DNA from: a virus
Length of the DNA stretch: 51,048 nucleotides
Direction: 5' to 3' (one strand)
IMG/VR virus record: IMGVR_UViG_3300030331_003305
Coordinates: 1-51,048 of that record
Shown here: positions 30,949 to 40,045 of the stretch, one piece after another
Layout of the letters: the number at the start of each line of letters is the position of its first letter
How positions within the stretch are numbered: the first letter of the stretch is position 1
Program-made: the position numbers and the translations under genes
Notes under the pieces: generated by a model
Told to the model about the DNA's origin: nothing
Database searches by the model: none
What the model saw: only the letters and a program-made list of their open reading frames with translations

Positions 30949-30988
30949 GGGGAGTTCTTCAAGATAGGAGGACTCCCCTCTTTTCTTA
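30949..30988 (+). terminator. Rho-independent terminator after the capsid genes
   Basis: GGGGAGT (30949-30955) pairs with ACTCCCC (30972-30978), followed by TCTTTTCTTA. The tail resembles that of the leftward terminator at 13957-13990 (CCCCTCTTTTCTT). It probably limits read-through into the tail genes. Confidence 0.8.
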
Positions 30989-31000
30989 TGGGGGTGTGCC

Positions 31001-32557
31001 ATTTTTAATTTAAAAGGTATTCGTGAAGCTGTATTTGCAAGAGCGGATTGGGCACCCTCACAGTCTACCGTTGCCATCGAACGCACAAACGGTTGGATTA
31101 ACGTAGCTTATATGCAGATTGCAGAAGAAGCCCCGTTTTTATTTTTTGAAGACATCATACCCTTTAGTGTAGATCCTGATGCAAAACCTACCGCAACAGG
31201 CGATACGGTTTCTGTGTTTCCTACGGATGCTTGGGTGTTGCAGCAGGATTTGGATTCCAGCTCTACCACAAAGCTGAACTGGCAAGAAGGGAGAAACTGG
31301 TCTGGTAGAACTGTCAGCATAGAGGATGCAGATGGTCGCTGGTACGACTTTCGTATTCGAGAGGTCTGGACTACCCCCAGTTTCCCTCCAGCTTACGGCA
31401 GGTCTTATATGAGCCTTGAAAAGCCGTGGCCTACTGCAGTTTTACCTACAGGATTAAATTATCGTATTCAAACTTCTGAAGTGGCCTTACCCGATGACAT
31501 GATTGAGATTCGGTCTATGACACTGAAAAGAAATCAGTTGGACTATCCTTTAACGGTCATAGGTCAAGATAGAGCTGAGTACGCTTCTCTCAATATGGCA
31601 GATAGGCTTCAGTCCCAAGGAGTACCCCGCTGGTGTTTCCGTAGAGAGTATCAGGTACTCCAAGCCCCTACATTTGACCCCGTGGCAACTAGCGCAGTTT
31701 CTTTACCGTTTTGGACAGGACCGGAGCCAAGAGGTAAGTTTGAGTATTTGTTCACGTACATTTGGGGGCAGCGAGAAATCTTTTATGCAACTTCTGGCCC
31801 TAGAACGCAAGATCAATCCCAGCCGATTACAACTGCAAATACAACAGGTTCAAGAGTAGAAGCCTATTGGGAAAGCGGTCCTTCTAATACAACCCTATCT
31901 ACTCAAGTGCTGGAGCATACTACAGCAGGTCAACCTCCAATTACTACGCATCATGGTATAGAGATTACATTACCGAATATAGATTTTATGCTAGGGTTTG
32001 ATGATAATGCACGTCAGAGATACCAAAGAGCTGGTATTAAAAAAAGAATTTATCGTCGTCGTTTAACGGATGATGGAGATCAAGTCGGTGCAGGAATTAG
32101 GGTCGAGACTCCAGACAACTTCTTTTTCTTGGACGAGGTAGATGGGCATGTCATTACCTACACGGACACTGGCGCGGTTACACCGGACTATAATAGACCG
32201 TTCCGCGATATACATGGGTATCAAACGCTTCGGTTCATTCCGATTCCAGATAAAACGTATGAAGTGGACCTGCGATGTGTCCGTACACCTAGAAAGTTAG
32301 TGGATGATAAAGATGTGCCACGTATACACAGTGACGCCATCCCCACGCTTATTAACAAGACGTTGCAGTATGTTTATGAAGCGATGGGTAACGAGGCAGC
32401 TAAGAGGTCTGCACAAGCAGACTACGAGAGAGCCCTATACAATCTGACGAAACGATATGGAGATGCACGACCTTCTAGTAGGCCACGTAATAAGCGAGTT
32501 GCATCAGTACGTCGAAATCTGATATACCGTCGTCAGTTCCCATTAGTAAAAGGATAA
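31001..32557 (+). CDS. Head-to-tail adaptor-like protein, non-AUG start probable
   Basis: About 519 residues if translation begins at ATT 31001, which stands four bases behind GGGGGTG. The frame is clearly protein-like well upstream of the first ATG (31112): REAVFARADWAPSQSTVAIE and NGWINVAYMQIAEEAPFLFF, the usual N-terminus of podovirus adaptor proteins after the coat gene. No in-frame ATG, GTG or TTG suits it. The later part is beta-rich. See the finding on the start: a +1 frameshift from ATG 30988 or a homopolymer error are alternatives. Confidence 0.65.
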   Translation: MFNLKGIREAVFARADWAPSQSTVAIERTNGWINVAYMQIAEEAPFLFFEDIIPFSVDPDAKPTATGDTVSVFPTDAWVLQQDLDSSSTTKLNWQEGRNWSGRTVSIEDADGRWYDFRIREVWTTPSFPPAYGRSYMSLEKPWPTAVLPTGLNYRIQTSEVALPDDMIEIRSMTLKRNQLDYPLTVIGQDRAEYASLNMADRLQSQGVPRWCFRREYQVLQAPTFDPVATSAVSLPFWTGPEPRGKFEYLFTYIWGQREIFYATSGPRTQDQSQPITTANTTGSRVEAYWESGPSNTTLSTQVLEHTTAGQPPITTHHGIEITLPNIDFMLGFDDNARQRYQRAGIKKRIYRRRLTDDGDQVGAGIRVETPDNFFFLDEVDGHVITYTDTGAVTPDYNRPFRDIHGYQTLRFIPIPDKTYEVDLRCVRTPRKLVDDKDVPRIHSDAIPTLINKTLQYVYEAMGNEAAKRSAQADYERALYNLTKRYGDARPSSRPRNKRVASVRRNLIYRRQFPLVKG

Positions 32558-32561
32558 AATT

Positions 32562-32864
32562 ATGGCCACAAAAAAAGTAACTAAAACTGTAAAAGTAGAA
32601 GAAGAAGTTGAGATTGCCCCTGTACTCGCAGGAGCAATTTACACCTTTACTGGAAAAAGCGGAGAGCTGGAGCACGCTATTTGTTTAGCTACGCGACAAA
32701 GAAGTGGGTGTACAGTTCGCGGTCTTTTCCGTACCTTTGGCGAAGCGGAAGCATGGTATGAAGAAGGTTCAGATGCCCTCTTAAATTGGAAACTTGTTTC
32801 TAAGCCCCAAGTTGAAGCTCCTAAGAAAGCTACTCGAAAGAGAACCACCAAATCGAAAGAGTAG
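32562..32864 (+). CDS. Hypothetical small protein in the tail region
   Basis: 100 residues. Lys-rich ends (MATKKVTKTVKV, KKATRKRTTKSKE) flank a folded-looking centre (LAGAIYTFTGKSGELEHAIC, FRTFGEAEAWYEEGSDALL). It lies between adaptor and nozzle genes with four-base gaps on both sides. Role unknown. Confidence 0.55.
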   Translation: MATKKVTKTVKVEEEVEIAPVLAGAIYTFTGKSGELEHAICLATRQRSGCTVRGLFRTFGEAEAWYEEGSDALLNWKLVSKPQVEAPKKATRKRTTKSKE

Positions 32865-32867
32865 GTC

Positions 32868-35159
32868 ATGGCAGATGAGAGAACTCGTAATTCAGTCGGT
32901 CCTTTTCAACTTAGAGTCGAATCCGGTAGGTTAATCGCTCCTAACGAAGTCGCTTCTAAGATTGAGAATATGTACTTGACTGAGACGGGTTCTCTGCGCT
33001 CTGTTCAAGGACCTGTACCTTATCAGCCCACATACCCTGTAGCGGCTACTGCTGACCCCGACCCTGGCCTAGATTTCGCTCGCAGCGCAGGGGTGTATCA
33101 CTGCCTTCTCCAGAGCGGTGAGCGAGACATACTGCTTTGGCATGTGGTGTACACAGGCTCTCCCACTTTGTTTTCTGTGATACAAGAGCACAAAGGCTGG
33201 GATGTAAACGCCGGGGCCCCTTTTGGTATCACTCTTTTAGCTCCCAACGGGGTGGCTGCAAAAGTAAATGCAGACGTATCTCTTTCTTTGAGACCCCAGT
33301 TTCCTACGCAGTTTGAGTCCACACCGGATGGTGTAGTCATCGTGCCTCAAGGGGGTATTGCCTATTTCTATGATGGGGATGTCATAGCACCTTTGGGATT
33401 TCCAGAACGACCTGGCTCTCCTAGCGGGGAAGGCCCACAAACGGACATCGTTGTAGGTGGGAGTAAAAGCCCTCCAAATAATGTCGGGTACGCGCATAGA
33501 GGTGCAAATGCTTTAGGGGGGTTGCCAACAATAACTCCTGTCACTCCTGGTGTGCCTGTAGTCACACTAGCTGCTAGTTTTGGTAACTGTCGGATAGGCA
33601 CTACAGAATTTTCAGATGTTATATCTCCGGGCAATAACAATAAAAATACCTTTGGGGGTGTTTTAAGGCAAGGGAGTTGGAGGTGCTCTGTCCAATTTGT
33701 AGATAGATGGGGTAACCTTTCTGCACTTTCTCCTCCTTCTGGTCGCGTAACTCTAGAAAAAATGGAAAATGCAGACGACCAAGCCAAAGACAAGTATCTT
33801 ACAGATCAAACAATAGATGCTTTGAAGTATCAATTCCTTTGGTCAGGTATCGATAAAGGCCCCGCGCACTGCGTTGGTAGGAATCTTTACAGAACTAAAG
33901 ACCTGTCAAACTCTGGTGATGACAAGTATTACGAAATCCCTTCTAATTTTGGAGGAGGATTTTTAGAGTTTTCTACAATACCCGACAACTTAACTGACTC
34001 TTTTCCAGATGACATACCGGATTCTTCCCTACTTATCGAAGCAGAAAAGTATATACCTGTTCCAGAGTTTAAACTCTGTAAACTAGCTTTTAGCAGACTG
34101 TGGATTGCTAATTTTAAAAACCAACCTGGAGCTGTTCGGTATAGCGTAGTTGGTAAGTGGGGAACTTTTAAAGAAGACGATTTAATCTTCCCAGACCCTA
34201 CGGGAGATGAAGTAACGGGCCTATGGCCTACAGACCAAGGGCTTTTAGTCTTTACGTCTTCTAGCACTTTCTTATTCGTTTCAAATAGTGATGGCGATGG
34301 CTTTAGAGCTTCGACTCTTAGCACAACCATTGGATGCGTTGCCCCCAGCTCTTTACAAACTATGAGAAACGGCCAAACTGTTTGGTTAGGGGAAAAAGGC
34401 TTTTATGCGTATTCTGGAACTACGCTAGACCCTATCAGCATTGTTGTACAACCTACGGTGGACAGAATAAATATAGCTCGTAGAAAGCAAGCTGTATCTG
34501 CAGTAGACAAAAAAATGGACGAGTACAGATGCTGGGTTCCTGTAGATGGGAGCACAACTAACAACCTTTGTTTGATATATGATGGAGAAGGTTGGAGGCA
34601 GAGAAACGATGTCAAAGCAACCAGTGTTTGTGTCACAAAGGACCATCGAAATTATATGCTCGCAACAGGAGAAGTCGCCAAGTCGGGAGGAACAGACCAC
34701 TCCCTGTGGCTCCTCGATAGAGAAGCCTTGTCTTACACAAGAGCATCGGCTAGAGAATCTGTTGTGCAAACAGCATGGCTCAAGTCCATACAGTCAATGC
34801 GACGGTCTACGCTTCTTACAGTCTATATTTGGATGCGAGCTACAGAGAAAGGCGACTTAACTGTTGAAGCGTTCAGAGATTGGAGAGAATCTCCGATTAT
34901 AGAAACAACTGCAGGAGCCACACATCCTCCTAAGTTGTATGCTCAAGAGGACCCACCTTCTTTTTGGGATGAAGCAATAACCGGCTCCACAGGTGCTACT
35001 TGGGTGCGCCGTAGACCTTTTTGGGTCAAGGTAGATTTTCACATGCCTTCGTGCGAGGTCTTTAAACTTAAATTTAAGTATTCCGGTGATTGGGAATTTG
35101 TTGGTATGCTCTTTGAAGACCGCGACGTTCATGGCGGTGGTGTACAGGTGGCCCCATGA
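32868..35159 (+). CDS. Tail nozzle-like protein (beta-propeller type)
   Basis: 763 residues, almost entirely beta-type, beginning MADERTRNSVGPFQLRVESG. Repeated blades such as KLAFSRLWIANFKNQPGAVR YS, GLWPTDQGLLVFTSSSTFLF and NGQTVWLGEKGFYAYSGTTL resemble propeller proteins that form the tail nozzle of podoviruses (T7 gp12, P22 gp10). Length and position after the adaptor agree. The assignment is by architecture rather than motif. Its stop overlaps the next ATG. Confidence 0.65.
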   Translation: MADERTRNSVGPFQLRVESGRLIAPNEVASKIENMYLTETGSLRSVQGPVPYQPTYPVAATADPDPGLDFARSAGVYHCLLQSGERDILLWHVVYTGSPTLFSVIQEHKGWDVNAGAPFGITLLAPNGVAAKVNADVSLSLRPQFPTQFESTPDGVVIVPQGGIAYFYDGDVIAPLGFPERPGSPSGEGPQTDIVVGGSKSPPNNVGYAHRGANALGGLPTITPVTPGVPVVTLAASFGNCRIGTTEFSDVISPGNNNKNTFGGVLRQGSWRCSVQFVDRWGNLSALSPPSGRVTLEKMENADDQAKDKYLTDQTIDALKYQFLWSGIDKGPAHCVGRNLYRTKDLSNSGDDKYYEIPSNFGGGFLEFSTIPDNLTDSFPDDIPDSSLLIEAEKYIPVPEFKLCKLAFSRLWIANFKNQPGAVRYSVVGKWGTFKEDDLIFPDPTGDEVTGLWPTDQGLLVFTSSSTFLFVSNSDGDGFRASTLSTTIGCVAPSSLQTMRNGQTVWLGEKGFYAYSGTTLDPISIVVQPTVDRINIARRKQAVSAVDKKMDEYRCWVPVDGSTTNNLCLIYDGEGWRQRNDVKATSVCVTKDHRNYMLATGEVAKSGGTDHSLWLLDREALSYTRASARESVVQTAWLKSIQSMRRSTLLTVYIWMRATEKGDLTVEAFRDWRESPIIETTAGATHPPKLYAQEDPPSFWDEAITGSTGATWVRRRPFWVKVDFHMPSCEVFKLKFKYSGDWEFVGMLFEDRDVHGGGVQVAP

Positions 35160-35833
35160 GTTGGAAGTTTCCAGATAAGTATTTCAGTTCTTCTGGTGTA
35201 ATGAACACTGAAGATACCAATGAGGCTATGCGTAGCTCTGTTGAAGAAATAACGGGACAACTAGGTGAGCAAAACTTCGCTAGAAATGCGTTCACTACGG
35301 CTACTGATTACGAAAAGGACATAGCCTATCGACATGCAAAGCTAGAGGTGGATGTAAAAGGTTACTACGATGGTACTGGCGCAGAGAGCATGTTTGTGGA
35401 TAACAATACTGCTATACTAGCTAGAAACACCGCGTGGCAAACTATACAGGACCAAAATACGGGAACTCCTTTTAGATATGACTTTGTGTCTAGAGGGGGC
35501 CTACTTTTTATCACAGCTAGACTTTGGGGCTCTCAATTAACTTTAGGGGGCGGCACTCTCCGTTTAAATCCCATACTTTTTGCTATACGATTAAACGGGG
35601 CTTTAATACCAGAATCCATAGATGGTAACTTAGATGTTTTAGATTACTCTTATGATAGGGACACTGGTAACACTGGAACCTTTTGTGTAAATATAGATTT
35701 CGTAGCTCCTGTTGTTCCTGGAGATACTACTGTAGAGTTAGTGGCAAGAGTCCGACCTCAAGCTATTGAATCTAAGAAATATGTACCAATGGTGGGTAGT
35801 CGAGCACTTATTCTATGGGAGATTTCTAGCTAA
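35156..35833 (+). CDS. Tail protein, possible fibre base or attachment protein
   Basis: 225 residues. The N-terminal part (MSWKFPDKYFSSSGVMNTED, then a helix with EITGQLGEQNFARNAF) looks like an anchor, followed by beta-rich sequence (GGLLFITARLWGSQLTLGGG). ATG overlaps the upstream TGA by four bases. The next two genes are similar in build (short helical start, then a beta domain), suggesting a family of tail-attached proteins. Function inferred from position. Confidence 0.5.
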   Translation: MSWKFPDKYFSSSGVMNTEDTNEAMRSSVEEITGQLGEQNFARNAFTTATDYEKDIAYRHAKLEVDVKGYYDGTGAESMFVDNNTAILARNTAWQTIQDQNTGTPFRYDFVSRGGLLFITARLWGSQLTLGGGTLRLNPILFAIRLNGALIPESIDGNLDVLDYSYDRDTGNTGTFCVNIDFVAPVVPGDTTVELVARVRPQAIESKKYVPMVGSRALILWEISS

Positions 35834-36633
35834 TGCCTTTTCCTAATTTTGATCCCCTAGATGAAGGAGAAGCTCTTACTGCAGCTTCTCTAAACTCCAA
35901 GCTGCAAGACACCCGTGGAAGCATAAACGCGCTTCCTTCGGACGCTATATCAAATGGAGCTTTAAGGTCAGAACACCTATCTCCAATTACTTTAAGCAAC
36001 TTGTCTACAGACGCTACAGGCGCGGCTGTAAATATGACACACGATAATCCTTTTCCTACAGTAGTTTCGGGGGCCTACACGAACGATTACACAACAACGC
36101 CCGCCACTGTACCGAACTCTAGAGGAACTTTTTTAGGGTGGGGAGAAGGTCAAGTCGGAACTGGCTGGGCAGGTATAGCAGTTGCAGGAGGTACTTTAGA
36201 TACAAGAGCCCAATTAGTTTTTCCAGTACCTGGGCTTACAATTATGCCCACTACAGGAGCTGCTACTAGCAGTCAAATGTGTACAGGACTTTTAGTAAAA
36301 GTAAGTGTAGCAGTTATACTTCCTAGTAACGCGAATTTATATTGGGGGGGCCTCGGACTATCTATTTTTTGGCAAGGTAATAGTGCTACCTATCACTGGG
36401 TGCCTTCTTCAGCAGCTTTTAACTCTAGGGCAAATGGTATATTTTGTGATATGTCAACCAGTGCTCTAATAACAAAAGCTGATTTAGATGCACCTTTTGG
36501 GGGAGCTGCTGCAGAAACAGCACTTTTTAGTGTAGGGGCGGCAGTCTGCCGAACGCGCTTTTTAGGCACTGCAAGTATACATCTTAGGGAATGGAGGATT
36601 AGTGCTATTCCCATTTACGGAGGTAGTCTGTAA
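35833..36633 (+). CDS. Tail-associated beta-rich protein
   Basis: 266 residues with a short N-terminal helix (LDEGEALTAASLNSKLQDTR), a stretch common at the start of fibre-type proteins, then Gly/Ala/Thr-rich beta sequence ending WRISAIPIYGGSL. It is joined to its neighbours by TAATG overlaps. Probably a minor tail component; no enzyme motif is visible. Confidence 0.5.
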   Translation: MPFPNFDPLDEGEALTAASLNSKLQDTRGSINALPSDAISNGALRSEHLSPITLSNLSTDATGAAVNMTHDNPFPTVVSGAYTNDYTTTPATVPNSRGTFLGWGEGQVGTGWAGIAVAGGTLDTRAQLVFPVPGLTIMPTTGAATSSQMCTGLLVKVSVAVILPSNANLYWGGLGLSIFWQGNSATYHWVPSSAAFNSRANGIFCDMSTSALITKADLDAPFGGAAAETALFSVGAAVCRTRFLGTASIHLREWRISAIPIYGGSL

Positions 36634-37394
36634 TGCCTTTAATACCTTCACCCGCACCTTTAGTAGACGGAACCGCTGCTTCTTCTGAAGCCGTAGACGG
36701 TGTACTCTACAGACCTTTAGCTACACCTGCTAATTTTGAAGTTTTAAATGGGCGTTTAGACAGTGCTAACGCATCTGGTGTAGATGTTTCTAGTTCAATG
36801 GTGCAGTCTGGGGCTTTTACTTTAGCTGAACAAGTGGGTGCGACAGGTCGTAACGACTACTTTCACAATGTATTCAATGGAGTAGACCTACCGCCCTACG
36901 GAGCTGCCCCTATCGCAGTAGCTGCAGACTTAGATAATATATCGGGAGCTTCTACAGCAGATTATTTGCTTAGAGATTCTGACCATTTGATTATTCCAGG
37001 AGCTGCAAAACAATTCTATTTGCCTAGAACTTTTAATGTTCTGCTTTTCTGGCACGTAGAAACGGAAGCTCGGAATGTTAAACATGGAGCAGGTGGAGCT
37101 CCCACAGAAGACTCGGAAGCTCAAAATGACTCGATGTCTTTAAAACTATTTGTAGATGGTCAGCCTGTATCTAATGAACGAAGACAAATGCGTTGTACGC
37201 AAACGCAAGTAACTACAAATTATGGCATAAGTTTTTCGGCTGCTGAATCCCGCTTACAAAGAAGAAAATGGTCTGGTCACTGTATTGTGCAGCTCGCTGA
37301 AGGATGGCATAATGCGGGTATCGGTATCGCACATCAAGTTTATCACGTTCGGACGACGACAAAGCGTTTTGGCTATGTCGCATTGAGGGCTTAG
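36633..37394 (+). CDS. Tail-associated protein
   Basis: 253 residues, starting MPLIPSPAPLVDGTAASSEA. The C-terminal half is beta-rich with clustered Arg and aromatics (RLQRRKWSGHCIVQLAEGWH). It is coupled to the previous gene by TAATG. Together with the two preceding genes it separates the nozzle from the internal virion proteins. Function not recognised. Confidence 0.5.
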   Translation: MPLIPSPAPLVDGTAASSEAVDGVLYRPLATPANFEVLNGRLDSANASGVDVSSSMVQSGAFTLAEQVGATGRNDYFHNVFNGVDLPPYGAAPIAVAADLDNISGASTADYLLRDSDHLIIPGAAKQFYLPRTFNVLLFWHVETEARNVKHGAGGAPTEDSEAQNDSMSLKLFVDGQPVSNERRQMRCTQTQVTTNYGISFSAAESRLQRRKWSGHCIVQLAEGWHNAGIGIAHQVYHVRTTTKRFGYVALRA

Positions 37395-37397
37395 AAG

Positions 37398-39194
37398 ATG
37401 GAAAGACTAGCTGCAAAAAAGAGAAAAGGTATCCTTTCTCGTATGCCAAAAGAGAGCAACGAAGACATTTTGGTAGACTTGAAAAAAGCTGAAATTAAAA
37501 GTCGAGAGGAAGGAAAACGTAAGGCTACTGCAGCAGACGCAGAATCCGTTCGTGAAGAACTTGAACTGGCTAATGCTCAAGATAAGTTAGACGCTCGAAA
37601 GCCAGCAGGTAAACTAAAAGCGAGACCTGACATCGAACTAGAAGGTCTAAAATCTTCCACAGACATTGTGCAAGAGGCTATGCAAAAGCCCTCTAACCAG
37701 AAGGCATTTTCAGAGCCTAAAGCAACTACTGCAGAAGAACGTGCAGACCTAGAGAAAAAATACGGAAGTTTCGAGGGTGCTAAAAGAGCTATCGCTGCGG
37801 AAGGTGCTCGATACCGCGAAGCTCTACAACCTAAGAAGGGCTTTGAAGAAGACTACGATGCCGATGTGAAGTTCCAAGAGGAGGAGTACGGCGGGGGCTC
37901 TATCCGTAGAGAAATGGAGTTGGACGAAATCCGCGGAGAGGCAGACCCCGAAACCGGAGTACGAGAAGCAGCCTTGGGAGAGGATGCTGCCGAGTATGAC
38001 AAGCAGTATGCAAAGCTCGAAAAAGAAAATCCAAACCTGTCTGAAACAGAACTCCAAGATGCGGCGATTAAAGCTGTTAGAGCAAAACAAGCTACGGATG
38101 CCGAGGATGCAACTAAGGATTTTAACACCGTAGATTACGGCGATGAAATGGAGAATGAAGTTCGTCGTAAAAGGTTGGAAGCTGAAGCTGCAGAAAAGGA
38201 AAGGAAAGAACGCCAAAAAAGCATGGTCAAAAAAGCTATTGGTACAGGCAAGTTAAAAGGCGACCGCATTACAAAAACCCCGGATGGAACACCTATCCAA
38301 GAAGCTGCTCGTAAATACATTGAGTCTTCTTACGGCCCTGACAAAGAAGCCTCCGAATCCAAGCTGGCACGCATGCGAGAAACGGCAGATGCTCGAAGAA
38401 GAAATTTACTTGTAGACGTAGGGGAGTCAGAATCATCGGGAGACCTAGAGTTCGAACCGGAGGAATCCCCCGAAGAAACCATAGAAGAAACAGACCGCCG
38501 GGTTACTCAAGAGGTTGTGTCTAGAGAACCTGCTATTTCTAAAGTCCTTCCGGGTCCTGACAGTTCTGTAGAAGAACGACAACAATGGGCTAGGCTTCGA
38601 CCCTCAGTTAAGTCTGAAGCTATGAAAAATGTGGTTCAACCTATGACACAGCGTGTTGATGATATGTACGAAAGCGTAGATAATGCTTCTAAATTTGCTG
38701 CTAATCTGTCTAGTTATTTTAGAACTGTGGGCAGTGACCCTACTACGCCAGAGGCAAATATACAATCTCTCACTGCTAGGTCTCCATACCAATACTATAA
38801 GACACTACCTTTGAGTGTAAAACGTAATTTAGATTTGCAAGCTCTAGAGGCTTTCGAGTTTTTTAGAAAGAATAATAAAGATAGAGGCTACCCAGAAAGA
38901 TCTAAGACAACGGCATACAGAAGTGCTGCCGATACACCAGAAGCAAAACTACGTAGTAGGTTAGAGTCTTACAAAAGAATTTTAGAGCGCAGGGTAAGAA
39001 CAGGCGATTACGAAACTTCCGAAGCGCTTCCCGGTAAATTCTCAAAAGGTCAGTACCTACCGATACCACTTCCTGGTTTTGAAACTGAAACTCCAGCGTA
39101 CTTTAAAGATGTACCCCTTGAAGCTCAAGAGGATGTATATCAAGAGTCCGAAATGGAAGACCTTATAGCGGCAGCAGCCGCAGAAGGTGAGTAA
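37398..39194 (+). CDS. Internal virion protein-like coiled-coil protein
   Basis: 598 residues, very rich in Glu, Lys and Ala, with long predicted coiled coils from about residue 20 to 330 and a more ordered C-terminal third (LSSYFRTVGSDPTTPEANIQ, PYQYYKTLPLSVKRNLDLQA). It begins the block of four to five helical proteins that ends with the 1786-residue protein, the arrangement of ejection proteins in podoviruses. AAGATG at the start has a weak ribosome site. The stop overlaps the next ATG. Confidence 0.55.
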   Translation: MERLAAKKRKGILSRMPKESNEDILVDLKKAEIKSREEGKRKATAADAESVREELELANAQDKLDARKPAGKLKARPDIELEGLKSSTDIVQEAMQKPSNQKAFSEPKATTAEERADLEKKYGSFEGAKRAIAAEGARYREALQPKKGFEEDYDADVKFQEEEYGGGSIRREMELDEIRGEADPETGVREAALGEDAAEYDKQYAKLEKENPNLSETELQDAAIKAVRAKQATDAEDATKDFNTVDYGDEMENEVRRKRLEAEAAEKERKERQKSMVKKAIGTGKLKGDRITKTPDGTPIQEAARKYIESSYGPDKEASESKLARMRETADARRRNLLVDVGESESSGDLEFEPEESPEETIEETDRRVTQEVVSREPAISKVLPGPDSSVEERQQWARLRPSVKSEAMKNVVQPMTQRVDDMYESVDNASKFAANLSSYFRTVGSDPTTPEANIQSLTARSPYQYYKTLPLSVKRNLDLQALEAFEFFRKNNKDRGYPERSKTTAYRSAADTPEAKLRSRLESYKRILERRVRTGDYETSEALPGKFSKGQYLPIPLPGFETETPAYFKDVPLEAQEDVYQESEMEDLIAAAAAEGE

Positions 39195-39406
39195 TGAGCA
39201 TGTCTCAATCCGATATGCGAGGTGAGATTAACCGACGTGTTAATCAAATCATCGCAAACAAGCTCAAAGCCGAGCAGGGTATTATCGGAGAAGATTTAGC
39301 TGCATTTGAACAGCGACTTGGTGTAGATTATGGGGGAGACCAGCCCGCCACTGGCAAGTCTAAAGATGAACTCGGCATCCACCGCGGAAAAGAAAAGGTA
39401 GGTTAG
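39194..39406 (+). CDS. Hypothetical 70-residue helical protein
   Basis: Begins MSMSQSDMRGEINRRVNQII and is charged and helical. It overlaps the previous stop (TAATG). It is a small member of the internal-protein block; function unknown. Confidence 0.5.
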   Translation: MSMSQSDMRGEINRRVNQIIANKLKAEQGIIGEDLAAFEQRLGVDYGGDQPATGKSKDELGIHRGKEKVG

Positions 39407-39408
39407 GT

Positions 39409-40038
39409 ATGGCAAATGCAGCTAAGACCCGTCGTATGGGCGAAGACATTGGTATTCAGAAGTATCAGTCTGCTTTAAAACAAGGTGGTCCTACACAATC
39501 CCAGCTCGGTCAAGCGATTGCTCGACAACAAAAGTCTAAGTTGGGTTTGATAAGTGGGACTCTAAAAGCTGCAGGTAACAGAAAACCGATGAGCGCAAAA
39601 GGTGTTCAAAGCCCCGTTGGTATGCAACAACAAAAGACTGTGGAAACACTTTTTGAGAAAGCCTATAATCCCCAAGATATAGCTGCCGCGGAAGCGGGTG
39701 AGCAAGCTAAGTACCAGCAGACTCTCGCACAAGGTAGGGCTATGACGGATGCTGCTGCTCAAAGACGCGCACAGCAAAGAGCTAAGGTTCTTCAAACCAT
39801 CGGTAAGGTTGGAGGAGCTGCTACAAAACTCGCAGGTCGGGCTGCTGCGGGTGCTTTGACAGGCGGTGCTTCTGAAATGTTTAAAGCAGGAACTGCAGGA
39901 GCGAGAGCACTGGCAGGTGCTATGGGTTCTTCTCCAGAGCAGATTCAGCAACAGCAATTTATGGCAGACCTACAAGAGCGAGCTAGGTCTGGGGATGAGA
40001 CAGCTAAACAACAACTCTTTGAACTATACAAAGGCTAG
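39409..40038 (+). CDS. Internal virion protein-like, with a Gly/Ala-rich segment
   Basis: 209 residues. Helical Gln/Ala-rich sequence, then a Gly/Ala-rich stretch near residues 140-182 (GGAATKLAGRAAAGALTGGA) resembling membrane-seeking or flexible segments of podovirus ejection proteins such as T7 gp14. The C-terminus is helical and Gln-rich. Homology is not shown; position and composition are the evidence. Confidence 0.5.
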   Translation: MANAAKTRRMGEDIGIQKYQSALKQGGPTQSQLGQAIARQQKSKLGLISGTLKAAGNRKPMSAKGVQSPVGMQQQKTVETLFEKAYNPQDIAAAEAGEQAKYQQTLAQGRAMTDAAAQRRAQQRAKVLQTIGKVGGAATKLAGRAAAGALTGGASEMFKAGTAGARALAGAMGSSPEQIQQQQFMADLQERARSGDETAKQQLFELYKG

Positions 40039-40045
40039 GTGAGGC

